64,000 bases of DNA, taken from NCBI GenBank assembly GCA_030141585.1, contig JAQIFP010000007.1, positions 143,369 to 207,368 on the forward strand. The letters run 5' to 3'. Shown in pieces: positions 44,838 through 57,718 of the stretch; position 1 is the first letter of the stretch; the number at the start of each line of letters is the position of its first letter. A program made the translations under genes and the position numbers. This DNA is from Ophryocystis elektroscirrha. Its lineage: Eukaryota > Apicomplexa > Conoidasida > Neogregarinorida > Ophryocystidae. The notes beneath the pieces are model-generated. The model had not been told where the DNA came from. It saw nothing but the letters and a program-made list of their open reading frames with translations, and ran no database searches.

Positions 44838-47800
44838 ATGAGCTTAACTTCAACCATACGTAAGTTCTTATTTTTTTTTATATTTTATAGGCTACCAAGG
44901 AGGCATTGGACGCGGGTATTTACTGGTCCATTTTTCACATTTTCAGGGCTACCGGATTTTCTACTCGTGCAGATCTAGCTTTTTCAACTACAGTTGTGGA
45001 AAAATCTTTGGAGTAAATTTTTTGTTAAATTGTAATGTAACACAGTCCGTTCGGACCTCCACCTCCTGGGTATACCGCCGGCAAAGGTAGGGGTGCTATT
45101 GGATTTGCTGGCGGTGTAAGTCGCGATGACACTGTTGATGATCGGGGGGATTATTCAGATACGAATTACGACGAATTCACCGGTTACAGTGAAGGGCTTT
45201 TCAAAGATTCAGAGTAAAGCTCATAGTCAGTTAAAATATGTAAAGGTACAATGAAGATGATCGTCAAGCAGATTTAGTATACGAACAGATTGAACATCGT
45301 ATGGATGCAAGGAGACGATCCAGGCGGTACGTCAAATAAAACATCAGTCCTCTTACAGGGAAGCGCGGTTGAAAACAGAATTATCAAAACTTCGTGCTGA
45401 AAAACCCACTATTCATCAACAGTTTTCTGATTTGAAACGTTCCTTGGCAACAGTTACTAAAGGTTTTTGAAAATAAATTTATGTTGTAATACATTTTTTA
45501 GAAGAATGGGAATCAATACCTGAAATTGGAGACTATGCTTTGAAACATAAGCAAAAAAAAAGACAATTGTGAGTTACAATATACAAATTATAATTATTTA
45601 AGGTCTACTCCAGCGCCAGACGCTTTGATAATTCATGCTCAGCGCTTATTACAATCAAATAATACAGTTACGGGAGTTTCCGATATAGGTGGAGGGACAT
45701 CCACTCCTATTGGATTAGGATTGCAAACTCCAATTGGGTTACAAACGCCTTTAGGTCTTAAAACTCCTTTAGGACTACAAACTCCGTTACGCATGCAGGG
45801 CTCGGTCAACTCATTATCTGGAACTTATACAAGCTTTAATTCTTATAGAACGCCTCTTTCAGGTGCTAATACGCCAAGTTTGAATGACTTGGGTGAAGCG
45901 CGCGGAACAGTATTATCAGTAAAACTTGACAAAGTTATGGATAATGTTACTGGTCAAACTGTCATAGACCCAAAAGGATATCTTACAAATCTTAATACTT
46001 TGGCGGTTACATCAAATACAAATGTTGCTGACATAAAGAAAGCACGCTTACTATTACGTAGTGTAATTCAAACAAATCCGAATCATGCACCCGGATGGAT
46101 TGCCGCTGCAAGATTAGAAGAATTCGGGGGCAAAATTCAAGCAGCACGAGACATTATAGCTCAAGGTTGTTTACAATGTAATAAAGTGGATGATGTATGG
46201 TTAGAAGCTGCACGCCTAGAGAAACCAACTGAAGCTCAAGCTGTTTTGGCGAGAGGTTTGAAAGAGTTGCCTCAATCTGTATGTTATTATAATCAATTTA
46301 TTTGTAATAGGTCAAATTATGGCTGGAAGCTGCACATAGGGAAGATAATCCTAAACTAAGAAAATTAATTTTGCGGAAAGCCTTGCAGTTTGTACCTAAT
46401 TCTGTTCGGCTTTGGAAAGAAGCAATTAGTATGGAGCCTCCAGAACAAGCTAGAGTCATGCTTTCTAGAGCAGTTGAATGTGTACCTCAATCAGTAGAGA
46501 TGTGGCTAGCGTTGAGCAAGCTATCGACGTATCAAACTGCTCAAGTAAATCTTTATATTCTTTACTTTTTCTAGAAAATCTTAAACGAAGCTCGAAAGCA
46601 AATTCCAACCAGTTTAGAAATATGGATCAATGCAGCAAAATTGGAAGAAACTCATGGCAAACAATCCACTGTAAATTTTAATATAATAATTTAGTGACAT
46701 ATGTTCAGGTAAACATAATTATATTAAGGGCTGTTAACAATTTAACATCCAAAGGGGTTGGATTGGATCGGGATGTATGGATCAAATTCGCAGAGGATTG
46801 CGAAAAATCCAATTATCCAATCACCTGCCAGGCTATTGTAAAATCGACAATGGACATAGGAGTAGAAGATGTTAATTGCTTGAAAATTTGGTTTTCTGAT
46901 GCGGAAGCTGTTTTTAAAAGAAATAGAATCGTTACAGCAAGGGCCTTATACAGTAATATCGTTGAAAAAATGCCTACTGTTGAGACTGCTTGGATTGAGT
47001 TAGCCAATTTAGAGCGTCAACATGGATCTTTAGAAAGTTTGAATCAATGTTTAAAGAATGCAGTTATTGCTTGTCCAACTTCTGAAACATTGTGGCTTAT
47101 GTCCGCAGAAGTTGAGCTTAGTCGTAATAATGTGAATGAAGCTCGTTTAATTTTGGCAGAAGCTTTCATACAATTACCAGATAAAGAAAAAATTTCATTG
47201 GCTGCAGTTAAGTTAGAACGTGAAAATGGAGAATATGAACGTGCGCGAGTGTTATTGAGCCAATCACGCATACGATGTAATAACAGTGTTGATATGTGGA
47301 TTCAATCTATACAGCTAGAACGCTTATTGAAGAATTACTTCACAGCTCAAGATCTTTGCAAACAAGCAATTAATTTATATCCTGATTGTTCCAAGTTATG
47401 GTTGATTTCAGGCCAAATATATTTAGAACAAGATCATAAAGATTATGTCGCAGCAATGGAGCAGTTTGAAAAAGGTCGCATTTACTGTAAAGAAAATCCG
47501 TATTTATGGACTTGTGCCGCTGAAATTTTTATACTTCAAAAAAACTGGAGCATAGCTCGTGCATTGCTGGAAGATGTTAGTCATGTTATGTTCTTATTAC
47601 ATTTCAGGCTCGGATGAAATTACCTAAAAATGAATTCATATGGTTTGCTTCCGTGAAACTTGAACTTCTAGCTGTTAATATTAGTGATTATGATTTCGAA
47701 AGAGGCAAAATAAATTATTCGCACACACAAGCTGCTCATCATATGATCTCAAAAGCGTTGCAAGAATGTCCCAAATCTGGTTTATTGTGGTCTATAGCTA

Positions 47801-48415
47801 TTTTTCTAGAACCTCAAAATGCTCAGAACTCCAAATCTGTTGTTGCTTTAACTCAATGTGAAAACGATGCTTACATAATTTTATCCGTAGCAAAGTAGTT
47901 CTTAAATAATATATAATTGGTTTAGACTGTTTCTGAAAGCCAATAAAATTGCAAAAGCGCGCCGCTGGCTTAATCGTGCAGTTACTTTAAACTCAAAGTA
48001 TAGATTTATAAATAAAACGTTTCTTAAGGTTTGGTGACGCTTGGGGACTTTTTTTTAGTGTTGAATGTATTCATGGCAATAAATCTCAACAATTAGAAAT
48101 AATTGATCGGTTTTGTAGTTCAAAACCTAATATGGGTAATTTAGCTCTGTCTATTAATATAGAATGTTAGGTTATAATTGGAATAGAATAATAAAAAACC
48201 CAAAAAATTGGCAACTATTACAAAAAGAAGTAAAATTATGATGCAATTAATAATTCATCTTTTAGAAATTGATTGTTTATTCTGCTGAGTTCTATCCTGA
48301 AATGTATAAAACACCTTCAAATTTAGCCGAAGGTGCGTCAAAAAAAAAGTTTTCAATATCTTGTTTAGAAATATTGTCTATTCTCATGAAGAAAAATTTT
48401 GTTGCAAATGTATAG
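44838..48415 (+). CDS. PRPF6: U5 snRNP / tri-snRNP splicing factor PRP6 (HAT-repeat protein)
   Basis: PRP6 bridges U5 and U4/U6 in the tri-snRNP. ATG 44838 joins by a 31-nt intron to YQGGIGRGATGFSTRADL (a second 31-nt intron lies inside GRG/ATGF), then by a 33-nt intron to DPFGPPPPGYTAGKGRG and DTNYDEFTGYSEGLF. HQQFSDLKRSLATV and EWESIPEIGDYALKHKQ follow. A TPLG repeat region (TPIGLQTPLGLKTPLGLQ) corresponds to the NTPYPGG repeats of human PRPF6. DPKGYLTNLNTLAV starts the HAT array, including KKARLLLRSVIQTNP, VWLEAARLEKPTEAQAVL, NSVRLWKEAISMEPPEQAR and ALQECPKSGLLWSIAIFLEP. The 3' end (RIIKNPKNWQLLQKE, then KLIVYSAEFYPEMYK) is tentative. Two AG-rich splice sites near 48165-48205 decide whether it stops at 48170 or 48415. 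The eIF3L stop is 18 bp beyond. Confidence 0.92.
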
Positions 48416-48433
48416 GTTTAATAAAAGGATGTA

Positions 48434-50219
48434 TCATTGAGGCTCCAGTCTATTAGACGTATATACATTGTAAGCGTTTTGAGTGATTTCCTGGGTTTTG
48501 TAAATCTGATTGAGAACTTCATCCAAATAAGATTCATTCAAAATTATGCTCTACAACGTATTATTAATCCATATACTTATACTTTAACATAAAGAATATC
48601 TTGATCTAAAAATATTATCAAGTTAGAAAGTGCTTCAATTTTTTCTCCTTTGCTTATAAAAGAATTTGGATGTAAAACTTGTTGTTGTGCACAGCATTTT
48701 ACAGATAAAATTTCAGATCGCGCAATTTCTTTATTCGAAGAACTCTCATCACTCATCAAATTGTATAATTTCTGTGAAACATTTATTTTGTTTTTTATAA
48801 CCTTTAAAGTTAAATTGTTGTACAATTTCGCTATAGACTGTAAATTATGAATTTTATTTTGGTATTTGACGTGCTTCAAAAATATTAATAAGTGACAGTC
48901 TAGAGGGCTTATGTTTTGCATATAGATATGTTCACTGGGGTAAAAAAATTTTGGACAAGCCTTGATAAATGTTTCTTTTATAGTATCTTCATCAAAATGA
49001 TGTAACCTAGATTTTATCATGAAATATTAAAATGTACTTTATAAATTTTTCATTCCACTTCTCATTGATTACATTACTAACAGATTCATCAATTGAAGAA
49101 AAATTAAGTGAATTACAAAGCATTAACAAATAAAACATTTTATCTGTCATTCGAGACAACATTTGTTGTTGATATGTTTGAGCCGTATTAAAATTTTTAC
49201 TTCTAATTAAAATTATATTTTACTAAATTCGTTACTTGATGTAATACACAAGAACTTGATTTAATAACTTTGAAGCGTCTTGATAACGGCTGCATTATAT
49301 TAATACAAAATTATTGACTTTAAATTACCGTAACATAAAATATATGAATGCTAAATTATATATTGTAGTAAGATGGCTCGCTGGAACTTTCCAATATAAA
49401 GCATTTGAGTTAATATTGAGCAACTCCGCAGTTTTTAAAGCATTATTATAACAGCCTAAACCGACATATAGCCTAATAGGATTTCAGATGATAGCAAACA
49501 CAAACTTTGTCAAAGAAATGATTGCAAAATATCCAAGTAAAGAAAATGAGTCAATTGTTTGAGATCGACCACTATGGTGAAATGCAAGAGTACTATCATA
49601 TGACAATAAGTCTTTAATTTGAGAAGCTTGTATAATTGCCTTCAACATTCTTATAACATCATATGTACGCCATGCATCTTTTCCGGTAAGCAAAGATGCT
49701 TGGCCAGAAAACAGATCTTTAGAAAACTGAGCTTTCCACTTTTGCGTTTCTTGAAGTTGATATAAATACTCATCAACCATGTCCCAAAGCCACTGTGCAG
49801 GTAAAACCAGCCGATTTTCACTAATCAAATCACAGTATGTAATCAGCTTACATTTTTATTAAACTTTCTTGAGTTATAAAATACTCAAAAAGACGGATGT
49901 AGTTGCAACATGATAGATATCTATCATTCCAATCAACAGTTGATGAACATCGAGATAACACGTGACGAAAATATAACTCTCTGTACAATGATAGAACCAC
50001 TCCATTAGCTATTTCTTTCTGTTTATAAAAAGTCTCAATAACATTATCAGCTGGCCACCTTGAAGTAGGGTAATACGTTTCAGTGAGCTGAATAAAATCT
50101 TGCTCATAAAGTTTTTCGATTAAATCATGATTACGATCATAAATAGCATTATAGAAATTAATTAAAAAGTTTTTTACTTCAACGGGTAAAATGTGTGTAC
50201 GAAAGTCAGCTGGTTCCAT
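48434..50219 (-). CDS. EIF3L: eukaryotic translation initiation factor 3 subunit L
   Basis: ATG 50219 starts MEPADFRTHILPVEVKNFLI, then DLIEKLYEQDFIQLTETYYP, RWPADNVIETFYKQ and LYRELYFRHV (eIF3L family WPxxxxI...LYKELYYRH). The next exon, RLVLPAQWLWDMVDEYLYQL, is diagnostic (family LPNQWLWDIIDEFIYQFQ). LFSGQASLLTGKDAWRTYDV and MLKAIIQASQIKDLL follow. The PCI-domain half has HHFDEDTIKETFIKACPKFF and LPNSF-like KCCAQQQVLHPNSFISKG. A last exon after a 30-nt intron (SIILNESYLDEVLNQIYKTQ) ends at TGA 48434-48436. It acts in the 43S complex, as does eIF5 at 5.4 kb. Confidence 0.92.
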
Positions 50220-50336
50220 TTGCAGTTAGTCCTGTTCAGAATAAAAGTGTTTTTAATTTTTATTTTTTTTTTATCAATAACTATTATGAATTATTATGGT
50301 TTTGAAGATTTTTGAAATCCATGAAAATTTGGTTTT

Positions 50337-52056
50337 TTAAATCCAGCAAATCAGAAGACTTTGTCTAAGTGCATTCAAGAGCATACATAAACTTACATTT
50401 TCTAACTGGTCATCTAAATCAGTTTTTCGAAAATTTCTATATTTCATAAGAGAGTCTTTAGTTATTAATATGTGATTGAGAATAGATAACGGTTTTTTTT
50501 CTGAATGATTCCATTTGTATAAAAGCTCAGAGAGCTCCAAAAAGCTTTGATAAAAACAATTTCGAACGGTTTTTATATCATAAGAGTTCTTTCCTAAATT
50601 TATCTGCGGCATCTGTGATTTATAAGGTAGTCACACTTGGTTTTAAAATCATACCAAAGGGCTTTCCACAGCCAACAGATAAGGTTTTTCAGGTGAGAGC
50701 CAATTGTAGTACAACTAAATTGAGTGATACATAAATATGAGTATAAGTCTATACACATTAATTTGATTATTTGATAATACATCTGAAATCTAATTCTACA
50801 GTGAACTTAATTATGATCAGTAAAAATAACCAGTAATTGTGTACCTTTGAGTAATAACTTCCTTCTTCATTAACAGATATTGCAGTAGTGTCCAAGTTAA
50901 AATCTCTTCCATAAAGTTGAAAGAAATCGAATAGCAAATGTCCTAAATTTATTGACTTCATATATTTTATAGTTGTAGTTATTTTGTGCTGCTGTATAAA
51001 ACTCAAACATAATACAAACAATAAATAAGAACCGATCCCTCCGCAATACGTATCACTTAATCCTCTCTTATACTTTTATTAATATATTTTTGTAGATACC
51101 TGCTGTAAGTACAATTTTAAAATTAGTATAAGAGGTCTTAACCAAGGATATTGCTGAAGCTAAATCTCTTTGAAAAGCTTAAACTTTACCTGTTGCAATA
51201 TGTATTTAGATGTACTCATCGCACTATCAGTATTCAAAGATATATCAACTAATATGCCGCTCTCACTGTCTATATACTTGACTATTGGCACGCGGGCAGA
51301 AAATAATACTTCTAAAGCTAAACTAATTCCCAGACGGCTTAGGCATAGAGCTAAAGTGCATAAATTTGCAGTTTCGTTTCCAGGTATATTCATTAAGCAA
51401 ATATCCATGTCTCCTAATTTGCTATAACTATGCAATTTAATTACCGTTAGGAAGCCAAAGTCCTGTATAATACGAACCAAAGCTGTAGACTTCACAATCA
51501 GGCCATATGGATTGAGCTATCACAGATACTCTTCCCAAAATCTAAACTTTCGATGATAAGCAATTTACTCACTCTCTGACGTAATAAAACTTCCTGTGGG
51601 CACGGATTTAACCAACGTATCATCATGCATATTTCAGAGTGTAATGAATTAAAAAAATCTTTACGAGCTAAATCTTCGTTAAGCCAAGGAGCAGAACTAT
51701 TTAAGTTCAGAAATTTAAATAGAAATTACTGCGTCAATTGATGTTTCAAATTTTCATCAACTTGTGAGCAAGAATTAGTTTTATACATTGATGTATCTAG
51801 GAATATCTGAAATAACAATAAATACCATCAACATTAAAGCTTTGTCTTTTTGAAACCTTCAACAATTCAGGCGCTGCATCTGAATGAATCCTTTTTCGTG
51901 GAACAATATTATTTAATAGACTCTATCAAGAAGTTAGTAAAAATTAATTCCCACAGCCATATTTGTTTTAAATGAAGATTCTTTACTAGTTGAATTATTA
52001 CATGTTAAATAATCTAAAGGCGTAGCTTTATATACATATTTGTTTTTAGGCAACAT
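50337..52056 (-). CDS. non-canonical poly(A) polymerase, TRF4/TENT4 type
   Basis: TRF4-type enzymes add short A tails to nuclear RNAs for exosome decay. ATG 52056 (MLPKNKYVYKATPLDYLT) leads to a diverged N terminus. The catalytic core VYSFGSYYTGLWLPNG joins through a 31-nt intron to DMDICLMNIPGNE, giving the GS...GDxDxxL nucleotidyltransferase motif. ARVPIVKYIDSESGILVDIS supplies the third carboxylate. The central domain has INLGHLLFDFFQLYGRDFN and TAISVNEEGSYYSK (family LGxLLxxFFELYGxxFN, GxYxxK). The last exon ends at 50337. Introns are about 30-45 nt. PAP-associated domain order and the GDMD motif exclude canonical PAP. Confidence 0.87.
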
Positions 52057-52279
52057 ATAAAATAGTCAAATAATAATTAATTATCAAATAAATAATTGTT
52101 TGATAATTGTATACCTTGTGACTACTACTTCAGCTAAGTCATAATATATTCAAACTAATTTAATTAATTTTAAAAAATCAAAAATTTGAATTCTTTGAAA
52201 TAATTTTTTTTTTATTTTTTTAGTTTACACTTTTTTTCAATAAATTTTGATATTAAAGGCATTGAATTTTAAATTCATT

Positions 52280-53209
52280 ATGCATTATGAGAATATTGTG
52301 AAGGAACACATTATAAATGTACAAAATAAAACAAGTTCTAAAATAGTATGCTCATTCTACGTAACAATCTTATCAGAAAGATTGCATTAATGTTGAAAAC
52401 GCAGTGCTGCCTTTATGTCTTTGGACTTTAGTTGACAAACAAGATAGAGATGCCATAAAAATACAGCATTCAGCTGATAAACTGTTACTTGATACTAATT
52501 TTACTCAAATAGTAAAGGGATACATTGACGAGCAATTAGAATCAATTTTATTTTCAAACGAATGCCTTAAAAATTATATCGAAGATTTAAAATTTCAGTA
52601 TCAAAATATAAACGATATTAACATAAACAATAAATCATTAAACTCTTTTCAATCTTATGACTTAGATTCAAAAAATTATAGTACTAACTTTCTTGGTGAA
52701 AAGTCTGAAAACAACGACGGCAAGCTCATGACTCAAAATTTCTGTCATGCTAATATTGATGGAAATCCATTATCAATCTCTTGTTGCATAATCATGCTAC
52801 GCAAAGAAAGTAATAAAGAGACACCCTTTCTTGAGATAAATTTAAACAAGTACGAAAATTGGAATACACAAGATAAAACAGGGACTTACAAATTTTTACA
52901 GAAGATAACTTTATTAGTTTGAATAATACATCAAATGAAATTATTGATGCGACATCTTTTTCTTGCATAGTGAACGAGTATGAAAACGAGTTTCATTTAT
53001 ACAATATTAATGATGAATGCTACAAGTATATTATAAAAACAGCTGACCGTACTAATTTTATGAGGTAAAAGCTAATTTACACGCAGAATAATTACAGTTT
53101 ACATTGTAATATGATTAAGTTGAATTGGAATCAATACGAAATCTTGACAAGTCGAAAGGCTATTAATAATCATAAAAGTGCTCACAATTTAAAAGTTGAA
53201 ACGAACTAA
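52280..53209 (+). CDS. unassigned protein, four exons
   Basis: ATG 52280 gives MHYENIVKEHIINVQNK. A 31-nt intron joins to KDCINVENAVLPLCLWTLVD, then KLLLDTNFTQIVKGYIDEQL and a Ser/Asn-rich middle (NFLGEKSENNDGK). A second intron of 32 nt inside LNK/DLQIFTEDNFISL and a third of 33 nt before LHCNMIKLNWNQYE keep the frame open to TAA 53207-53209. About 280 residues, soluble, with helical N and C parts. No family is recognised. Confidence 0.55.
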
Positions 53210-53709
53210 AACATAATTCTTTTATACAAAATATAGCTTTTTTTTATTTAAGGAATTTCTTAGTACATGTATGCTACTTTTGAAATATTTAAACTTGTAA
53301 TGAATTAACGCATTGACAATTATTGGATATTACTAAATTAAAAAATCGTAAGTCTTATAACGTACTATTAAAGAATTTGAGAACGAATACCTGTTTGTAT
53401 TTTGACTACAATAAACTTTTTCTTACACCAAAACAGTCCGTCTTTCGTTTTCAGTCCAAAAAAGTTTCAAATTTAACCCAATAATGATGCAAAAAGATTT
53501 AAATTATACGGTAAGATAAACTTGAAGTTATCAAAGTCTTTGTATAATTTTGTAAAAATGTGCCATCAGAAAATATTCTGTAAGTTTCTCATATGAATTT
53601 TCACTTTCTGCAGCCGTAGTTCAAAAAGCACTTTTTAGCAGACACACTAAATCAAAATGGGTTGAATAAAACAGACTTATTAATTTTGTGAATGACAATT
53701 TGATTAATA

Positions 53710-53750
<41 letters not shown>

Positions 53751-54305
53751 CAAATTTACGCTGGCTAAAATAAATATTGCAAGGATAACTTTTGTAATTT
53801 AAGACTGATGGCATTGGATTTTTGACAAAGTTGAATTTTATTTTTAAGTAGTGTAATAAAGATTTAAATATAATTATTTGAAAATTCTGTATATATAATA
53901 TTTAATTGTAATAAATATACTTTTTCCCAATAATTTTATAAAAAATAAAATAATTATTTAATATAAGAAATATAGTAATTTGATATCAATGTTTTTTATT
54001 CAAATGTATCACTTTTAAAAAGTAATAAGTAAATTGTTATATTAATTAGCAGATTTAAAATTTACATTATTCCTATAGATTTCTATTCCGCTAGAATGAA
54101 CTCATAATTATTGAATCTTTAAAAAAAAATCATACATTTAAAGGAAAAAGTGATCATTTTTGATATTAAACATTAAGCTATTTCGCACCAGTTTGAATAC
54201 ACCCCAATGAAAAAAAACTATAAAAACTTCCGAAAAAATGAACTACAAACACCGTTATTTGGAACTTTCCAAAAGTTGACATAAATTAATTGTCTGAAGT
54301 AAACA
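53210..54305. other. 1.1-kb AT-rich intergenic desert
   Basis: This is the longest clearly gene-free interval. It is extremely AT-rich, contains an AT dinucleotide tract at 53713-53746 and many A/T homopolymers, and shows no frame with exon-like continuity. It precedes the CDC50 promoter. Confidence 0.6.
53713..53746. repeat. (AT)17 microsatellite
   Basis: Seventeen uninterrupted AT units in the intergenic desert. Confidence 0.95.
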
Positions 54306-55663
54306 ATGTTTTCAATATTCAATATTACACGACTCCAAAGCTTTTTTCAGAAAAAAGACAGCAGCCGAAAAAAGGTTTCAAAAATTATAAAAAAACTCTG
54401 GCAAGCTGTAAACTTCAAAAAAATAAAATCTAGTAAACATGAAATCATCGACAAAAAAAAGCTCTTAGTACCAGATGGATCTCTTGGAGTCTATTTGACT
54501 TTAGATGACTTAAACAAGATGCATATAACACTTGTAAATAATACTATCCGGAATATAAAATTACAATGTTATCATGGAGAAATTTGGCCTCACAAATACT
54601 GTTTCAGATATTCAGCAGTTTGTCTACTTTTCTTCATTAGTGCAATATTATTATTTCTAGGAGTTTTTGTTGCGATTTGTAATAAAAACGCAGTTGAAGT
54701 TGAGCAAATATACAAGTATATAAATTAAGATTATTTAATTAATTGATGTAGCAATAACGATTCTCATATTAATCTTTCCATAAATCAAAACTCTGGTTGG
54801 AATCCAAATCGCCCTGCTTTTATAGCTTTCAAAATTTTAAACTTTTATGATGGATTTCGGTTTTACTTTAATTCACGACCCCAAGAATTATTTGGCCCAT
54901 ACAATTGTGAAGGTAATAATTTTCAATCAATTTACATAAGAACTAGACCATATCTCTAAACAATCTCTAATAAATATGAGACCTTTAAGTTCACTTCCTG
55001 ATTATGACTGGGACAATTATGTAATATTATTTAATTCAACGAATTTATTCAGACAAATGAAGATATTTTGTTTCCGTGTGGAACCTCTTCATTTGCAGTT
55101 TTTACTGATAAAATAAAAATATTTGAAGAAAAAAGTAATATTCCCATATCGCTTGAAACTTTCGATCTGGCTCAAAAGTATAAATTTTTACTATACTCCA
55201 ATGTAAGTAATTACTTAACATAATTCATTATAGACAGCCAGACCAAATAACTTGAGTCCCTCGAAGGACTGGTTCAATGTCACACATCACATTTACAGAA
55301 ATTGGCTTGAACCTCAAATAGGAAGTACAAAGTTCTTGACATTAGGAAAATTAAAACACAAATCTATTAACGTTGGCAAATACAAAATTACTCTAAAAAA
55401 AAACGGTTGGTTCATATTTGTGTAACAATTTGTGTAGGATGGCCTTCGGAATCGTGGAATGCTCCAAAAAATGTCGTTTTATATCAAAGATCATTTTTAG
55501 GATCATCTCAGTCTACTATTGCCAATATTTACGTGATTTTTAGTAATAGTTTTGTATTTTTTATAATTTTATAGGCATAATTATCATGTTGAACTCAGTT
55601 GTATTTTTTATTTGTCTTAAAAAAAAAGTGCTAATCCGAACCAAATCAAGTGTGAATGATTGA
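54306..55663 (+). CDS. CDC50/LEM3-family P4-ATPase (flippase) beta subunit
   Basis: CDC50 proteins chaperone P4 lipid flippases. A basic cytosolic leader (residues about 1-100) precedes the first membrane span, AVCLLFFISAILLFLGVFVA. Later exons give FKILNFYDGFRFYFNSRPQE (family LxNFYQNHRRYxxSR), LFGPYNC, LFPCGTSSFAVFTD (family PCGLIAxSxFND), KDWFNVTHHIYRNWLEPQ (family F-x-VWMRTAALPTFRKLY) and GRPSESWNAPKNVVLYQRSF. The second span is near IIIMLNSVVFFICL, ending in a short basic tail at TGA 55661-55663. The extended N-terminal region before the first span is longer than usual. Introns are short. Confidence 0.83.
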
Positions 55664-55992
55664 AAACATTTACTGTATCAGGCTTATTTTTGAACACTAC
55701 TGAAATTGAAAACAGAATTCACAGAATAAAATTACAATAGTGTTTTTGATTTAGTAATTAGAACTCACAAGTTATTCTTTCCTAAAATCTCTATATAAAC
55801 ATGCTTGATTAAGTTAACATTTATAGTCTTAGTATATGCCCTATCAAACAATCATATAAAAGTTTGTCTCTTTTGTTAATAAAAGCTTTATGAAATCTTG
55901 AAAATTAATTTAGTGAAATTGCTAATTTGAATAACAAATAATATTTCATTATGATCCAAAAGGTAATAAATTGAAATTTTATGCTCGATACA
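55664..55992. other. intergenic, convergent 3' flanks of CDC50 and UTP6
   Basis: These 329 AT-rich bases lie between two stops. Nothing else is seen. Confidence 0.45.
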
Positions 55993-57353
55993 TCAGCAGT
56001 ATTGACTATCTTCTAATTGTTGCAATAAAACTGATATGTTTTTGAATAATAAAGCGTCTTCTTTAATTATTAATTCTCTAATACTTTTTAAGAAAATGCT
56101 CGTCCATAGAGGTCCAGCCATTTGTGAAAATTTCATTTGATATATTGAGTTAAATGAATGTGATTGAAAAAACCTTTTTTCAGTTGCATTAATTGTACAA
56201 AACTTTACAAAATCTAAGCAATTACAAATTCCTAGGCAATCTTTGTAAATTATGTCAGAAATGTGAGTTTCATCTTTAACATAATTCGGAACAAACTTTT
56301 TTTCGCCATTATATCCTTTGAATTTATTTTGTATATTGATATTTTTACAACTAATCATATTTATTGTCCATAAGCTTAGCCACCACAGAAACTCACTTCT
56401 ATAAGGCGTGTCTTCGTAACACGAAATTAGATTTAGTACTTCATTTAATGATTTTAATGTCAACAATTTTAATTTCCAAATGAAAAAATTTATAACGGGT
56501 ATATTTTTTGAAATCATCAATAAAATTTGTTCAATTTCCGTTGACAATTTCGCTGAATTAGAAAATGTTTTATTTTTGAATGAATACGAAGAAATATAGT
56601 CTAGCGAATCTAGAAGAAGCTCAGTCGTGATATTTAAATTTTTGGATTTTTGAGCCCATTCGTGAAAAAGTTTAAATACAGCAAAAGAATTTTTCTTATT
56701 TTGGGATGTTAGTGTAGATTCAATTTCGTATTTCAAACAGCACCAAAGTATTTTCTTAGATTTGAATTGATAACTACAAACCCTAATGGTACATAGTTTC
56801 AGTGTTACACTTACAAATTAATATAATTATGAATTAAGCTATCAGTGATTTCATGACTCTGGGTTATTGAAAACCACAAAATTACGTGTTTTGGATTCAT
56901 TGACACAGCCTTATAATAATTACATAAATTAATCAAATACCTTAATAAATAGCTGGAATGCTTTTTTAAATTCGCGGATACTGAAACAGTATTGAATATA
57001 CTGCTTCCAAATTAGGGTTTCTGATGGCCATAATTTTATCATGCGGTTGAAAATTGAAATTACACTTGCTGGATTTTTTAAATTTTCCAAGTAACGACAA
57101 TTCTGTTAAGCACAATATTCTGTCTTGTATTTACCTTCAATTTAGTTCTATAATTCATAATTTTATTCAAAGCATGTTCATATTTGATATATCTTAGAAA
57201 CGATTTGGGATTAATACACGTTGAATTACATAGAAATTCAAAATGTTTTTTTTTTTTTAGAATATTTACCAACTCTTTTGAAGAAAAAATATGGTTTTTC
57301 TTCAAACTTTGAAATGGTACTATGTGTTTTTCTAGTTCTTGATTAACTACCAT
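55993..57353 (-). CDS. UTP6: U3 snoRNA-associated protein 6 (UTP6), HAT-repeat SSU-processome factor
   Basis: UTP6 belongs to the UTP-B module of the SSU processome. ATG 57353 opens MVVNQELEKHIVPFQSLKKN, then HIFSSKELVNILKKKKHFEF and SFLRYIKYEHALNKI (family ELExLxxxxLFTxxEIxxIxKKRxxFEyxLxR...YIxYExxL). The next exon has NPASVISIFNRMIKLWPSET and LIWKQYIQYCFSIREFKKA. A long exon of about 247 residues follows (MISKNIPVINFFIWKLKLLT), ending CLQQLEDSQYC-like at 55993. It has HAT-type Trp/Tyr spacing. It is shorter than human UTP6 (about 450 versus 597) and the middle is strongly diverged. Confidence 0.8.
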
Positions 57354-57718
57354 AAATTTCTATAATCTACTGGACTGTTATAATTACAAATTATGAAACA
57401 CAGGTTTAAAAAATAAAATATTATATTTAAAATTCTGGTAGTTCATGTAAACAATAATAATTAATCATACGTTATAGGATATATAATTGTTTAAGTTAGA
57501 ACTCATCTAAATTTTTGTCTTATAAGGACTCTAATTGAAGTTTTCCGTTTATCTGATATAAAAATTAGAATTAATATCAAGGTCTCAAAAACAAATACAA
57601 TCAGAGCAATGAAAAGATCCAAAAAAGTAATTTTCATTCGAATATGTTAATTTAGTGAAAAATTTACTTTGGAATTTAAATAAAGCTCAAATTACTTTAT
57701 ATTCTCCCATTGATAGAG

